The notes under the pieces were generated by a model. The model was not told the DNA's origin, ran no database searches, and saw nothing but the letters and a program-made list of their open reading frames with translations. This document shows, one piece after another, positions 36,430 through 44,148 of a stretch of 64,000 bases of DNA. Source of the DNA: Thermoanaerobaculia bacterium (lineage in GTDB: Bacteria > Acidobacteriota > Thermoanaerobaculia > Multivoradales > J023); assembly GCA_030431255.1 (NCBI GenBank), contig JAUIJL010000002.1:682001-746000 (forward strand), given 5' to 3'. The position numbers were made by a program, and so were the translations under genes. Each line of letters starts with the position of its first letter. Position 1 is the stretch's first letter.

Positions 36430-36722
36430 GTGATCGCCCTTGCTTGATTGGGCGAATACAAGATTCGCCACTACTCCCAATGTACGGCCTCCGAACGTGG
36501 GGGCGATCCCTGTGATCGCCCTTGCTTTGATTGGGCGAATACAAGATTCGCCACTACTCCGAATGTATGGCCTCCGATCGTAGGGGCGATCCTTGTGATC
36601 GCCCTTGCTTTGATTGGGCGAATACAAGATTCGCCACTACTCCGAATGTACGGCCTCCGAACGTAGGGGCGATCCTTGTGATCGCCCTTGCTTTGATTGG
36701 TTGGGGGCAAGCCCCAACCCTA
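36430..36722. repeat. 82/83-bp-period palindromic repeat array (three and a partial fourth copy)
   Basis: Units begin at 36430, 36512, 36595 and 36678. Each holds two hairpins: GGGCGATC/GATCGCCC, and GGCGAAT/ATTCGCC around ACAAG, joined by CACTACTCC...TGTACGGCCTCCGA. The fourth copy breaks off after CTTTGATTGG and runs into another hairpin, GGTTGGGG/CCCCAACC (36699-36706 and 36712-36719), followed by CCTACGTC. This last element resembles the 36-bp array at 11449. The region separates argH from rlmKL and contains no gene. Confidence 0.93.
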
Positions 36723-36766
36723 CGTCCAGAAGGGCAAGTCTCGTCGGTTTGCCCCGACTCACTCAC

Positions 36767-38170
36767 CTAGAGACCGTCGCGGATCAGCTCCACTTGGCGA
36801 CGGATTTCTTTCCAGGCGGTGCCGCCCCGAGAGGTGCGACGCTCGGCCGCCGCCCGCGGGGACAGCCACGGGCTGAGATCGCCGTGCAGCTTGGGATGAA
36901 ATCTGACCGCGTGCTCTGGGGTCAGGGCGCTGAGGTCGGTCCCCTCCTCCTCACACCACCGGATGATGCCTCCCACCACCTCATGGGCTTCTCGGAAGGG
37001 AACCCCGCGGGACGCCAGAAGGTCCGCCAGCTCGGTCGCCAGGCTGAAATCCCCGTCCATCTCCGACTCGAACCTCTGCTCATCGAAGGTCAAGGTGCGC
37101 CACATGCCGGCGGTGATGGCCAGGGAGTCCAAAGTGGTGCGCACCGCGTCGAAGAGGGGCTCCCGGTCTTCCTGCAAGTCTCGGTTGTAGGCCAACGGCA
37201 GCCCTTTGGTGAGGGTCAGCAAAGCGGTGAGCGCACCGAATACTCGAGCGGGTTTGCCACGAATAATCTCGGCGGCGTCGGGATTGCGCTTCTGGGGCAT
37301 GATGCTCGAGCCGGTGGCATAGGCTTCACCCATGCGCACGAATCGGAACTCGGCGCTCGACCAAGTCACCAGCTCCTCGGCCATGCGCGAGAGATGAGAC
37401 ATGCAGATGGCGCACGCCGCCACCACCTCCTGCTCGTGGTCCCGGGCGGCCACCGCGTCCATGGCATTTTCCACCAGGGCTGAGAAACCGAGCAGCTCGG
37501 CGGACGACTCCCGCCGAATCGGATGTGGAGTGCCCGCCATGGCGCAGGCTCCCAAGGGCGAGCGATCCACCCGCCCGCGGGCTTGGGCAAACCGCTCCCG
37601 ATCTCGCACCAAGGGCCAAATGTGGGCCAAGAGATGATGGCCCAACAAGATCGGTTGGCCCCGCTGCAGATGGGTGTAACCGGGCATCAAGATCTGGCCG
37701 TCTCGCTCTACCCTTTCCAACAAAGCCTCGATCGCCTGCACCAACACCGCATCCATGGCGTCGAGCCGGCGTCGGAGCCACAGGCGGACGTCGGTCGCCA
37801 CCTGATCGTTTCGGCTGCGGGCGGTATGGAGCTTCTTTCCCACCTCGCCGACGACTTCCGTCAGACGGCTCTCCACCGCCATGTGAACATCTTCGTGAGC
37901 ATCGGTGGGCTGCCAGCTTCCGCTCCGAATCTCCTGACGCACTTGCTCCAAGCCTTCCCGCAAGCGCTCCGCTTCTTCCAACGAAAGGATGCCGACCTCG
38001 CCGAGCATGGTGGCGTGGGCCACGGATCCGTCGACGTCTTCGTCGAGCATCCGGAGGTCGATGCTCAAAGACGAGGAGAATTTCTGAAAATCCTCCCCTG
38101 GGGCGCTATTGAATCGACCGGCGATCAGTCCGGAACGCTCACTTTTAGAAGGCAGATCTTTTTCCGACAT
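36767..38170 (-). CDS. argH: Argininosuccinate lyase
   Basis: 467 residues; last step of arginine synthesis, splitting argininosuccinate into arginine and fumarate. The fumarase/aspartase superfamily signature GSSIMPQKRNPD is intact, with the upstream conserved segments DVHMAVESRLTEVVGEVG and KLHTARSRNDQVATD. The start MSEKDLPSKS at 38170 follows an AGAGAG ribosome site; the open frame extends to 38227 but adds unrelated residues. It is third in the argR-argG-argH operon, separated from argG by 78 bp that hold a strong hairpin. Confidence 0.96.
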   Translation of the reverse strand: MSEKDLPSKSERSGLIAGRFNSAPGEDFQKFSSSLSIDLRMLDEDVDGSVAHATMLGEVGILSLEEAERLREGLEQVRQEIRSGSWQPTDAHEDVHMAVESRLTEVVGEVGKKLHTARSRNDQVATDVRLWLRRRLDAMDAVLVQAIEALLERVERDGQILMPGYTHLQRGQPILLGHHLLAHIWPLVRDRERFAQARGRVDRSPLGACAMAGTPHPIRRESSAELLGFSALVENAMDAVAARDHEQEVVAACAICMSHLSRMAEELVTWSSAEFRFVRMGEAYATGSSIMPQKRNPDAAEIIRGKPARVFGALTALLTLTKGLPLAYNRDLQEDREPLFDAVRTTLDSLAITAGMWRTLTFDEQRFESEMDGDFSLATELADLLASRGVPFREAHEVVGGIIRWCEEEGTDLSALTPEHAVRFHPKLHGDLSPWLSPRAAAERRTSRGGTAWKEIRRQVELIRDGL

Positions 38171-38194
38171 GAATCTCTCTTTTGGTCTAAACGA

Positions 38195-38219
38195 CGACGC
38201 CCGGATCACCCGGGCGTCG
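38195..38219 (-). terminator. Strong hairpin between argG and argH (attenuator or partial terminator)
   Basis: Perfect 10-bp stem CGACGCCCGG (38195-38204) with CCGGGCGTCG (38210-38219) and a 5-base loop, about 25 bp before the argH start. Downstream on the transcript there is only TCGTTTAG, not a full U tract, so read-through, mRNA processing or attenuation is as likely as termination. Confidence 0.55.
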
Positions 38220-38248
38220 CGTTGCAAATCAGGGATCAGGGATGACGA

Positions 38249-39454
38249 TTATTCACCTTCGGAGACCCGACGGGAGCCAAAAGTCTTGAGGCGCAGGGCT
38301 TGGAGGCGGATGAAACCCGTGGCATCGGATTGATCATAGACGTCGTCCGCCTCGAAGGTGGCGATTTTCTCGTCGTAGAGGGTGTCCCTCTCCGAACGCC
38401 GACCGACCACCGTGGCGTTACCTTTGAAGAGACGGAGCCGAGCGTCACCGTTGACCCGGCGCTGGATGGAATCCATGAATTGTTGCATGGCCTCCCGCTC
38501 CGGGCTGAACCAAAGGCCGTTGTAGACGATCTGGGCGAATTTCGGCACCATCTCGTCGCGCAGATGCTGGACCTCGCGATCCAAGGTGAGGGACTCGACG
38601 GCCCGGTGGGCATGCATCAAAACGGTAACCGCCGGCGTTTCATAGCAGCCCCGACTTTTCATACCCAGATAACGATTCTCGACGATGTCGACCCGGCCGA
38701 CCCCGTGGCGACCGGCGATGACGTTCATCTTCTCGATCAGGGCCGCGGGCTCCAAGCGCTCGCCGTCAATCGCCACCGGGGTTCCTTTTTCAAAGGTCAC
38801 CGTGACTTCTTCCGGGCTGTCCGGCGCGTCTTCCGGATTGGTGGTCATGCGCCACATATCCGGCGGCGGTGCGGCCCACGGATCCTCCAAAACGCCGCCT
38901 TCATAGCTGATGTGCATGAGGTTGGCGTCCATGGAGTATTCCGGCTTCGGCGCCGCCGGCATATCGATGCCGTGACGCTTGGCGTAGGCGATCAGGTCGG
39001 AGCGACCCTTATATTCCCATTCGCGCCAAGGGGCGATGACCTTGATCTTCGGATCCAAGGCATAGGCCGCCATTTCGAAGCGGATTTGGTCGTTGCCCTT
39101 GCCCGTGGCACCGTGGGCGATGGCCTCCGCGCCGAATTGGGCCGCGCAATCCATCAGGCCTTTGGCGATCACCGGCCTCGCCAAGGCGGTGCCCATGAGG
39201 TAGTACCACTCATAGACGGCGTTGGCTCGCAAGGCGGGAAAAATCGTTTTTTCTGCAAACGACTCTCGAAGATCGTCGATCACCAGCTCCGAGGCGCCGG
39301 TCTTCATGGCCGCCGATCGCACCGCATCGAGCTCCAAATCTCCTTGACCGACATCCGCCGTATAGGCGATCACCTCCGCGTCGTAGGTGTGTTTGATCCA
39401 ATGCAGAATCACCGATGTATCCAGCCCACCCGAGTAAGCAAGCACCACTTTCAT
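38249..39454 (-). CDS. argG: Argininosuccinate synthase
   Basis: 401 residues. It condenses citrulline and aspartate with ATP. The N-terminal PP-loop is VLAYSGGLDTSV, followed by ADVGQGDLE; GATGKGNDQIRFE and PEYSMDANLMHISYEGG are also family hallmarks. The length is standard. Its ATG overlaps the argR stop by 4 bases (ATGA at 39451-39454), so translation is coupled and expression follows ArgR control. Confidence 0.97.
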   Translation of the reverse strand: MKVVLAYSGGLDTSVILHWIKHTYDAEVIAYTADVGQGDLELDAVRSAAMKTGASELVIDDLRESFAEKTIFPALRANAVYEWYYLMGTALARPVIAKGLMDCAAQFGAEAIAHGATGKGNDQIRFEMAAYALDPKIKVIAPWREWEYKGRSDLIAYAKRHGIDMPAAPKPEYSMDANLMHISYEGGVLEDPWAAPPPDMWRMTTNPEDAPDSPEEVTVTFEKGTPVAIDGERLEPAALIEKMNVIAGRHGVGRVDIVENRYLGMKSRGCYETPAVTVLMHAHRAVESLTLDREVQHLRDEMVPKFAQIVYNGLWFSPEREAMQQFMDSIQRRVNGDARLRLFKGNATVVGRRSERDTLYDEKIATFEADDVYDQSDATGFIRLQALRLKTFGSRRVSEGE

Positions 39455-39918
39455 GACGAGGTCTCCAAAATGTCCCTGAGCTTTCGGACCAGCCCATCCC
39501 CGCCGTTCGAATCGCGGGTCACAATGAGCACCGTATCGTCGCCGGTGACGGTGCCCAAAACCTCGTCGAGGTCGGCGGCATCCAAAGCGGCGGCCACGGT
39601 TCCACCCGCTCCGGGTGGGGTCTTCAAAATCACGTTGTTGGCCGAATGGCCCATTTCAACCACAAATTCCCGCATACGGCGAGCGAGCGCGGAGAGTTTC
39701 TGAGGAGCTCGTGCGTCCGGTAAGACGTAGAACTCTCCTTGTTCTCCAGGCAGCTTCTCCGCCCCGAGCGCGGAAAGATCTCGGGACACCGTGGCTTGGG
39801 TCACTCGATGGCCCTCCGAGGCCAAAAGAGACACCAGCTCCTCTTGGCTCTCGACCTGCCGCTCTTTGAGCAGCCGGCGCAGGATCATCGCTCGGACGGT
39901 CGCTCGACTTTTAGCCAT
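39451..39918 (-). CDS. argR: Arginine repressor ArgR
   Basis: 155 residues. The N-terminal winged helix includes the SR recognition motif in HRVTQATVSRDLSALGAEKL. The C-terminal hexamerisation and arginine-binding domain has ALDAADLDEVLGTVTGDDTVLI, whose GTxxGDDT is the ligand loop. It is the first gene of its own target operon, so it is probably autoregulated; two palindromes flank the -35 and -10 elements just upstream. GGAG lies 10 bases before the ATG. Confidence 0.95.
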   Translation of the reverse strand: MAKSRATVRAMILRRLLKERQVESQEELVSLLASEGHRVTQATVSRDLSALGAEKLPGEQGEFYVLPDARAPQKLSALARRMREFVVEMGHSANNVILKTPPGAGGTVAAALDAADLDEVLGTVTGDDTVLIVTRDSNGGDGLVRKLRDILETSS

Positions 39919-39944
39919 GATGGCTTCTCTCCACCAGCATCATG

Positions 39945-39994
39945 CGTATATACGTATCATGTGGATCTGCATGAGTCAACGAATATGCGCATAT
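39945..39994 (-). promoter_or_regulatory. argRGH promoter with two ARG-box-like palindromes
   Basis: On the minus strand TTGACT (39979-39974) and TACGTA (39956-39951) are separated by 17 bases, a good sigma70-type promoter. ATATGCGCATAT (39983-39994), a perfect palindrome, lies just upstream of -35. CGTATATACG (39945-39954) overlaps -10. A weaker CATG...CATG dyad (39958-39973) lies between. The A/T-rich dyads fit ArgR operator style, and the layout fits repression (inference). Confidence 0.65.
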
Positions 39995-40002
39995 AAGATC
40001 AG

Positions 40003-40037
40003 AAAAACGTGAGGCCGGTCCGTAGAGGACCGGCCTC
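40003..40037 (-). terminator. Rho-independent terminator after the M19 dipeptidase gene
   Basis: An 11-bp perfect stem, GAGGCCGGTCC with GGACCGGCCTC (40011-40021 and 40027-40037), has a 5-base loop. On the minus strand it is followed by ACGTTTTTCT. It separates the dipeptidase transcript from the arg promoter. Confidence 0.9.
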
Positions 40038-40065
40038 AGACAGCAGCAGTCGGAAGGAGAGCTGG

Positions 40066-41370
40066 TTAGGACTGAGCTTGTAGCTCGGCGGCTTTCGCTT
40101 CAACCGCCTTCCAAACCCGAACGATGTTGCCGCTCAGGATCTTCTCGATGTCCTCGTCCGAATATCCTTTGATCAACAGGGCTTCGATCAGGTTCGGAAA
40201 GTCGGACACGTCCTTGAGCCCCTCGGGCAAGGAATCGCCGACGCCGTCGTAGTCGGAGCCGATACCCACATGGTCGATCCCCACCAGCTTCACCACGTGA
40301 TCGATGTGGGCGACCACGTCATCCAGCGAGGCGTAGGGGAACGGGCTCTGCTCTCGGTAGGTCTCGATATACGCGTTCAGCTCGTCGCTACCCCGCTCGA
40401 GACCGTTGGCCACGGCGTGCTCCTGAATATGCGCCCAGAACGAGGTGGAATACTCCCTGGCTTTCGGAGTCAGGAAACCGGAGCCGAAATTGATCTGAAT
40501 CACCCCGCCGTTTTCCGCCAGCTTACGGATCATCTCGTCGTCCATGTTGCGCTCGAAGTCGGGCGTGAAATGACGGCAGGAGGAGTGCGATGCGATGACC
40601 GGCGCCTGGCTCAGCTCCATCACCTGATAGAAGGTGTCGTCGGACACGTGGGAGATGTCGACCATGATGCCGAGGCGATTCATCTCGGCGACCACCTCTT
40701 TGCCGAAGGGAGACAGACCGTTCCACGTCCGGTTATCCGCCTCCTCGTATGAGGAATCACAGATCTGGTTGTTCTTGGAATGGGTCAGGGTGATGTAGCG
40801 CACGCCCCGAGTGAAGAAATGCTCGAGATTGGCCAACTCGTCCTCGATCGCCGCGCCGTTCTCGATGCCCAGGGGCAGGGCGACCTTGCCGGCTGCCTTG
40901 GCCGCCCGCACCTCGTCGACGGAGCTCACCACCTCGAATTTTTCCGGGTGGTCGGTCTCGAATTTCTCCACCATGTCGATCAACGAATCGGCGAAATCCT
41001 TGGCCCCACCGGTTTCTTGGTAGTCGGCGGGAATGTAAATCGACATGAACGGCGCGTCCAAGCCGCCCTCACGAGCTCGAACGAAGTCGAAATCCCCCTT
41101 TTCGGTGCGTTGGGAGATGTCCTCCATCGCTTCTTGTAAGCGATAAGGCACATCCACATGGGTGTCGACGATCAACATCTCTTGGGCCAAACGCTGAGCC
41201 TTGTCGGCCGGGGATTCGACGACCGACGCCTCTTTGGTCGCTTCGACCGGGGCTTCAGCCCCTCGATCACAACCGGTTGCCAAAAGCGAGAAGAGCACGG
41301 CCCACGAAACGATGATCCACGGAACAATGACGGACTGAGATTTCCTGTTTAGGAATCGATTTAGCTGCAT
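40066..41370 (-). CDS. Membrane dipeptidase (M19 family) lipoprotein
   Basis: 434 residues. The signal peptide ends at SLLATGC (lipobox). The M19 zinc-site signatures are all present: IVDTHVDVPYRL, PLGIENGAAIED, YITLTHSKNNQICDSS, MVDISHVSDDTFYQV, VIASHSSCRHF and HVGIGSDYDGVG. These renal-dipeptidase-type enzymes cleave dipeptides, including some with a D-residue at the second position. The ATG is preceded by a near-perfect GGAGGT ribosome site. An intrinsic terminator follows the gene. It fits the peptide-scavenging profile of the window. Confidence 0.95.
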   Translation of the reverse strand: MQLNRFLNRKSQSVIVPWIIVSWAVLFSLLATGCDRGAEAPVEATKEASVVESPADKAQRLAQEMLIVDTHVDVPYRLQEAMEDISQRTEKGDFDFVRAREGGLDAPFMSIYIPADYQETGGAKDFADSLIDMVEKFETDHPEKFEVVSSVDEVRAAKAAGKVALPLGIENGAAIEDELANLEHFFTRGVRYITLTHSKNNQICDSSYEEADNRTWNGLSPFGKEVVAEMNRLGIMVDISHVSDDTFYQVMELSQAPVIASHSSCRHFTPDFERNMDDEMIRKLAENGGVIQINFGSGFLTPKAREYSTSFWAHIQEHAVANGLERGSDELNAYIETYREQSPFPYASLDDVVAHIDHVVKLVGIDHVGIGSDYDGVGDSLPEGLKDVSDFPNLIEALLIKGYSDEDIEKILSGNIVRVWKAVEAKAAELQAQS

Positions 41371-41444
41371 GGTTACCTCCGGCGGCAGATGTTATCGGAG
41401 CAGAAGCTCCCGGAGCGAATTTCAAGGATGGGTCGACGGCGACC

Positions 41445-44084
41445 TCAGCGGGACGTCTCGGCTAAGGTCAGCTCTTCGAATCGCGGGTGATCGAGAATAC
41501 TTCGGAAGAAGGGGTCCAAGGCCAGCCAGCCCGTCGAATACTCGCATGGGGCCGAAAGAACCTGCTTGAAGCGATCGATCGCGCGATCGGTTTGGCCGAG
41601 CCGAGCGTGGACTCTGGCCGCTTCGATCAAACGTGAGGGGGCATTCAAAGCGTCCTTCTCGATCGGCAATAGGAGGACCCCCTGCTCCGCCGAAGCCACC
41701 GCTTCCCGCCCTCGTCCCAAAGCCGCCAAAGCCAGGCCCCGAGCCCCGTGCAATCGGGCGTCTCGGGAATTGACCGCCAGCTGCTCATCGATCCACCGCA
41801 GGGCGTCTTCCGCGTGTTTCCTTTCCAGCTCCGGCTCGCCCAATAAATAGGCCAGCTCCGCCTGGAAGAGGGCTTTCGGATGCAACCGCGTGGTCCAGCT
41901 GAAGTGATCGACATCCGCCGCTTCGAGGCGCTTATAAGCTTCGGAGATCCGACCTTCATAGACCATTTGATTGATCAGCAGCGAGAGGATCGATGTATTC
42001 AAAGGCTGATCGCCGGCGGCGGCGGCGAGACCGTCCAGGACCGCCCGCGCCGCCCCGAGATCACCGCGCATCCAAGCCAGTTGCACCTGCAACGTCTGGT
42101 TGAAGGGCTCGCTCGGCGCCAGCTCCACAGCCCGCGCGATGTGTTCCTCAGCCTCTTCATAACGTCGCAGGTGGTAGAGGGTCACCCCCATGCTGCGATC
42201 GTATTGATCCCCCAGGGGATCCAGCTCACCGGCCTGGCCGTGTTTGACGAGAGACTCTTCGAATCGCCCGAGACGGCGCAGAATATAAGCTTGGGCCGAA
42301 AGCAGCCGAGCGTCATTCGGCAGCCCGGGCGCCGCCAGGGCCAGCTCGCCGAGGGCTTCGGGGTATTTACGCTCCGCCCAATAGAAGACATAGCCGTGGG
42401 CGAGATGCACCTCCGCCGAATCCGGATCCAGGGCCAGCGCTTGGTCGATGGCTTCCCGCGCCAAAGCTCGCCGAGAGGCGCTGCGATCATGGCCGTAGTG
42501 ATGCAATTTGGCATGGGCGTGGGCCAGCTCCGCCCAGGCCAAGGCGAATTCCGGATCCCGACGCACCGCCTCCTCCAAGAGACGGATGGGGCGATCTAAG
42601 TCGTCGCCGAGGGGGCGATGCCGATAATCGATCGCCTGGAGATAATTTTGGTACGCGGCGAGGTCGGAGGTCGGTCGATATCGAAGCGCCTCCCGTTCTT
42701 CCGGAAAGAGGGCCACGCCGAGCTGTTGGATCACCGACTCGGCAATTTCCGTCTGCACCGCGAAAATGTCTTCGAGCACCTTGTCGTAGCGATTCGACCA
42801 GACGACGGTTTCATCTTCGACTCGGACCAGCTGGGTGCTGACCCTCACCCGGTCGTCATGGGCATCTGCCGAGTTACTGGGATCCACACCGGTCTGCCAC
42901 TGGACGGTCCCCTCGAGCACATAGTCCACCTCGAGCCGGCGACCGACCTCACGGATCGGCAGGTCCGACTCCTGAAAACGTGAGGTGCTGGTGCGGGAGA
43001 GAATGCGCAGGCCGGTTACCGCGGCCAGCCGCCCGGTGATCTCCTCGGTCACCCCCGCGGCAAAGTAGGCATGCTCCTCAGGACCCACGCTTTCGAACGG
43101 CAACACCGCAATGCGTTGGCGCTCGAGCACGGCTGATCGGCTGATCTCCCCCTGCTGCCCTCGCTCCCCTAAGCCGGTGCCTACCCACCAACCCAGGCCC
43201 GCCATGAGGGTCAACACCAAAGCCGCGACCAAAGCGGTCGCGCCGCGCCCCCGTCCTCGATCAGATCTGATGCGCAAGGCGTTGAGCGCGTCCGCTAATC
43301 GGCGAGCCGACTCCGGACGATCCTCCGGAATCTTCGCCAAGGCCTTTTCGATCAACCGGGCCAGGGGTTTGGGAAATCCGGGCACTAAGCTTTGCACCGC
43401 CGGAATCGGCTCATGGACGATCGTCGCCAAAAGCTCCACCGAGGTATCGGCATAAAAGGGGCGACGTCCCGTGGCCATTTCGTAGAGCACCACACCGACG
43501 GCAAAAATATCCGTGGAAACCGTCGCCCGGCGCCCGAGGATCAGCTCCGGAGCCAGGTACGCGACGGTCCCGGTGATCGCCGCGATTCGGCTGATGGTCT
43601 CTTCCTCGTCTTCGGCCGTGTCATCACCCAGCTCCGCCAACCCGAAGTCGAGGATCTTGAGCCGGCCGTCGGGGGTCACGACGAGATTCGCCGGCTTGAG
43701 GTCTCGGTGCAGAACCCCCGCCTCGTGGGCGGCCGCCACCGCTTCCGCCAGTTGGCAGCCCCAATGGAGAATTACGTCCGGATCCAGGCCGTCCGGGCCG
43801 ATCATGCGACTGAGCGGTGTGCCTTCCACCAGCTCCATGACCAGCAGCTGCTCGTCGCCGACCGTCTCCACCGCGTGCACGGTGACGATATTCGGGTGGC
43901 TCAGCGCCGCCAGGGCCTTGGCCTCGCGGTGAATCCGATCCGAATCCAAACGCCGGTCGGCCACCAAGCGTTTGATCGCCACGTCGCGATCCAAACGACG
44001 ATCATGGGCGAGATACACCTCACCGCTGCCGCCTCCACCTAGGCGGCCACGTATTTCATAGTGCAGAATCTCGCGTCCGATCAT
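41445..44084 (-). CDS. PknB-type Ser/Thr protein kinase with TolB-like and TPR extracytoplasmic region
   Basis: 879 residues from ATG 44084 (MIGREILHYEIRGRLGGGGS); an upstream in-frame start at 44189 would overlap the M49 gene. The kinase domain is complete: GRLGGGGSGEVYLAHD, VAIKRL, HRDLKPANLVV, DFGLAEL, APELILG. One membrane helix follows (ALVAALVLTLMAGLGWWVG), then a TolB/FlgO-type domain (RIAVLPFESVGPEEHAYFAAG and LEVDYVLEGTVQW). The C-terminal half is tetratricopeptide repeats (about eight). This kinase-TM-TolB-TPR layout is frequent in Acidobacteriota. The substrate is unknown. Confidence 0.93.
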   Translation of the reverse strand: MIGREILHYEIRGRLGGGGSGEVYLAHDRRLDRDVAIKRLVADRRLDSDRIHREAKALAALSHPNIVTVHAVETVGDEQLLVMELVEGTPLSRMIGPDGLDPDVILHWGCQLAEAVAAAHEAGVLHRDLKPANLVVTPDGRLKILDFGLAELGDDTAEDEEETISRIAAITGTVAYLAPELILGRRATVSTDIFAVGVVLYEMATGRRPFYADTSVELLATIVHEPIPAVQSLVPGFPKPLARLIEKALAKIPEDRPESARRLADALNALRIRSDRGRGRGATALVAALVLTLMAGLGWWVGTGLGERGQQGEISRSAVLERQRIAVLPFESVGPEEHAYFAAGVTEEITGRLAAVTGLRILSRTSTSRFQESDLPIREVGRRLEVDYVLEGTVQWQTGVDPSNSADAHDDRVRVSTQLVRVEDETVVWSNRYDKVLEDIFAVQTEIAESVIQQLGVALFPEEREALRYRPTSDLAAYQNYLQAIDYRHRPLGDDLDRPIRLLEEAVRRDPEFALAWAELAHAHAKLHHYGHDRSASRRALAREAIDQALALDPDSAEVHLAHGYVFYWAERKYPEALGELALAAPGLPNDARLLSAQAYILRRLGRFEESLVKHGQAGELDPLGDQYDRSMGVTLYHLRRYEEAEEHIARAVELAPSEPFNQTLQVQLAWMRGDLGAARAVLDGLAAAAGDQPLNTSILSLLINQMVYEGRISEAYKRLEAADVDHFSWTTRLHPKALFQAELAYLLGEPELERKHAEDALRWIDEQLAVNSRDARLHGARGLALAALGRGREAVASAEQGVLLLPIEKDALNAPSRLIEAARVHARLGQTDRAIDRFKQVLSAPCEYSTGWLALDPFFRSILDHPRFEELTLAETSR

Positions 44085-44148
44085 GTCGGCCAGAACCCTC
44101 CCGAGTGACGATCGGCGACGGCGCGTGCTGTCGAGCGCCTGCTCGGCT

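Noticed and set aside
36430-36722. Short in-frame ORFs across the 83-bp repeats
   Set aside because: Their peptides simply repeat with the DNA period on both strands; no gene signal.
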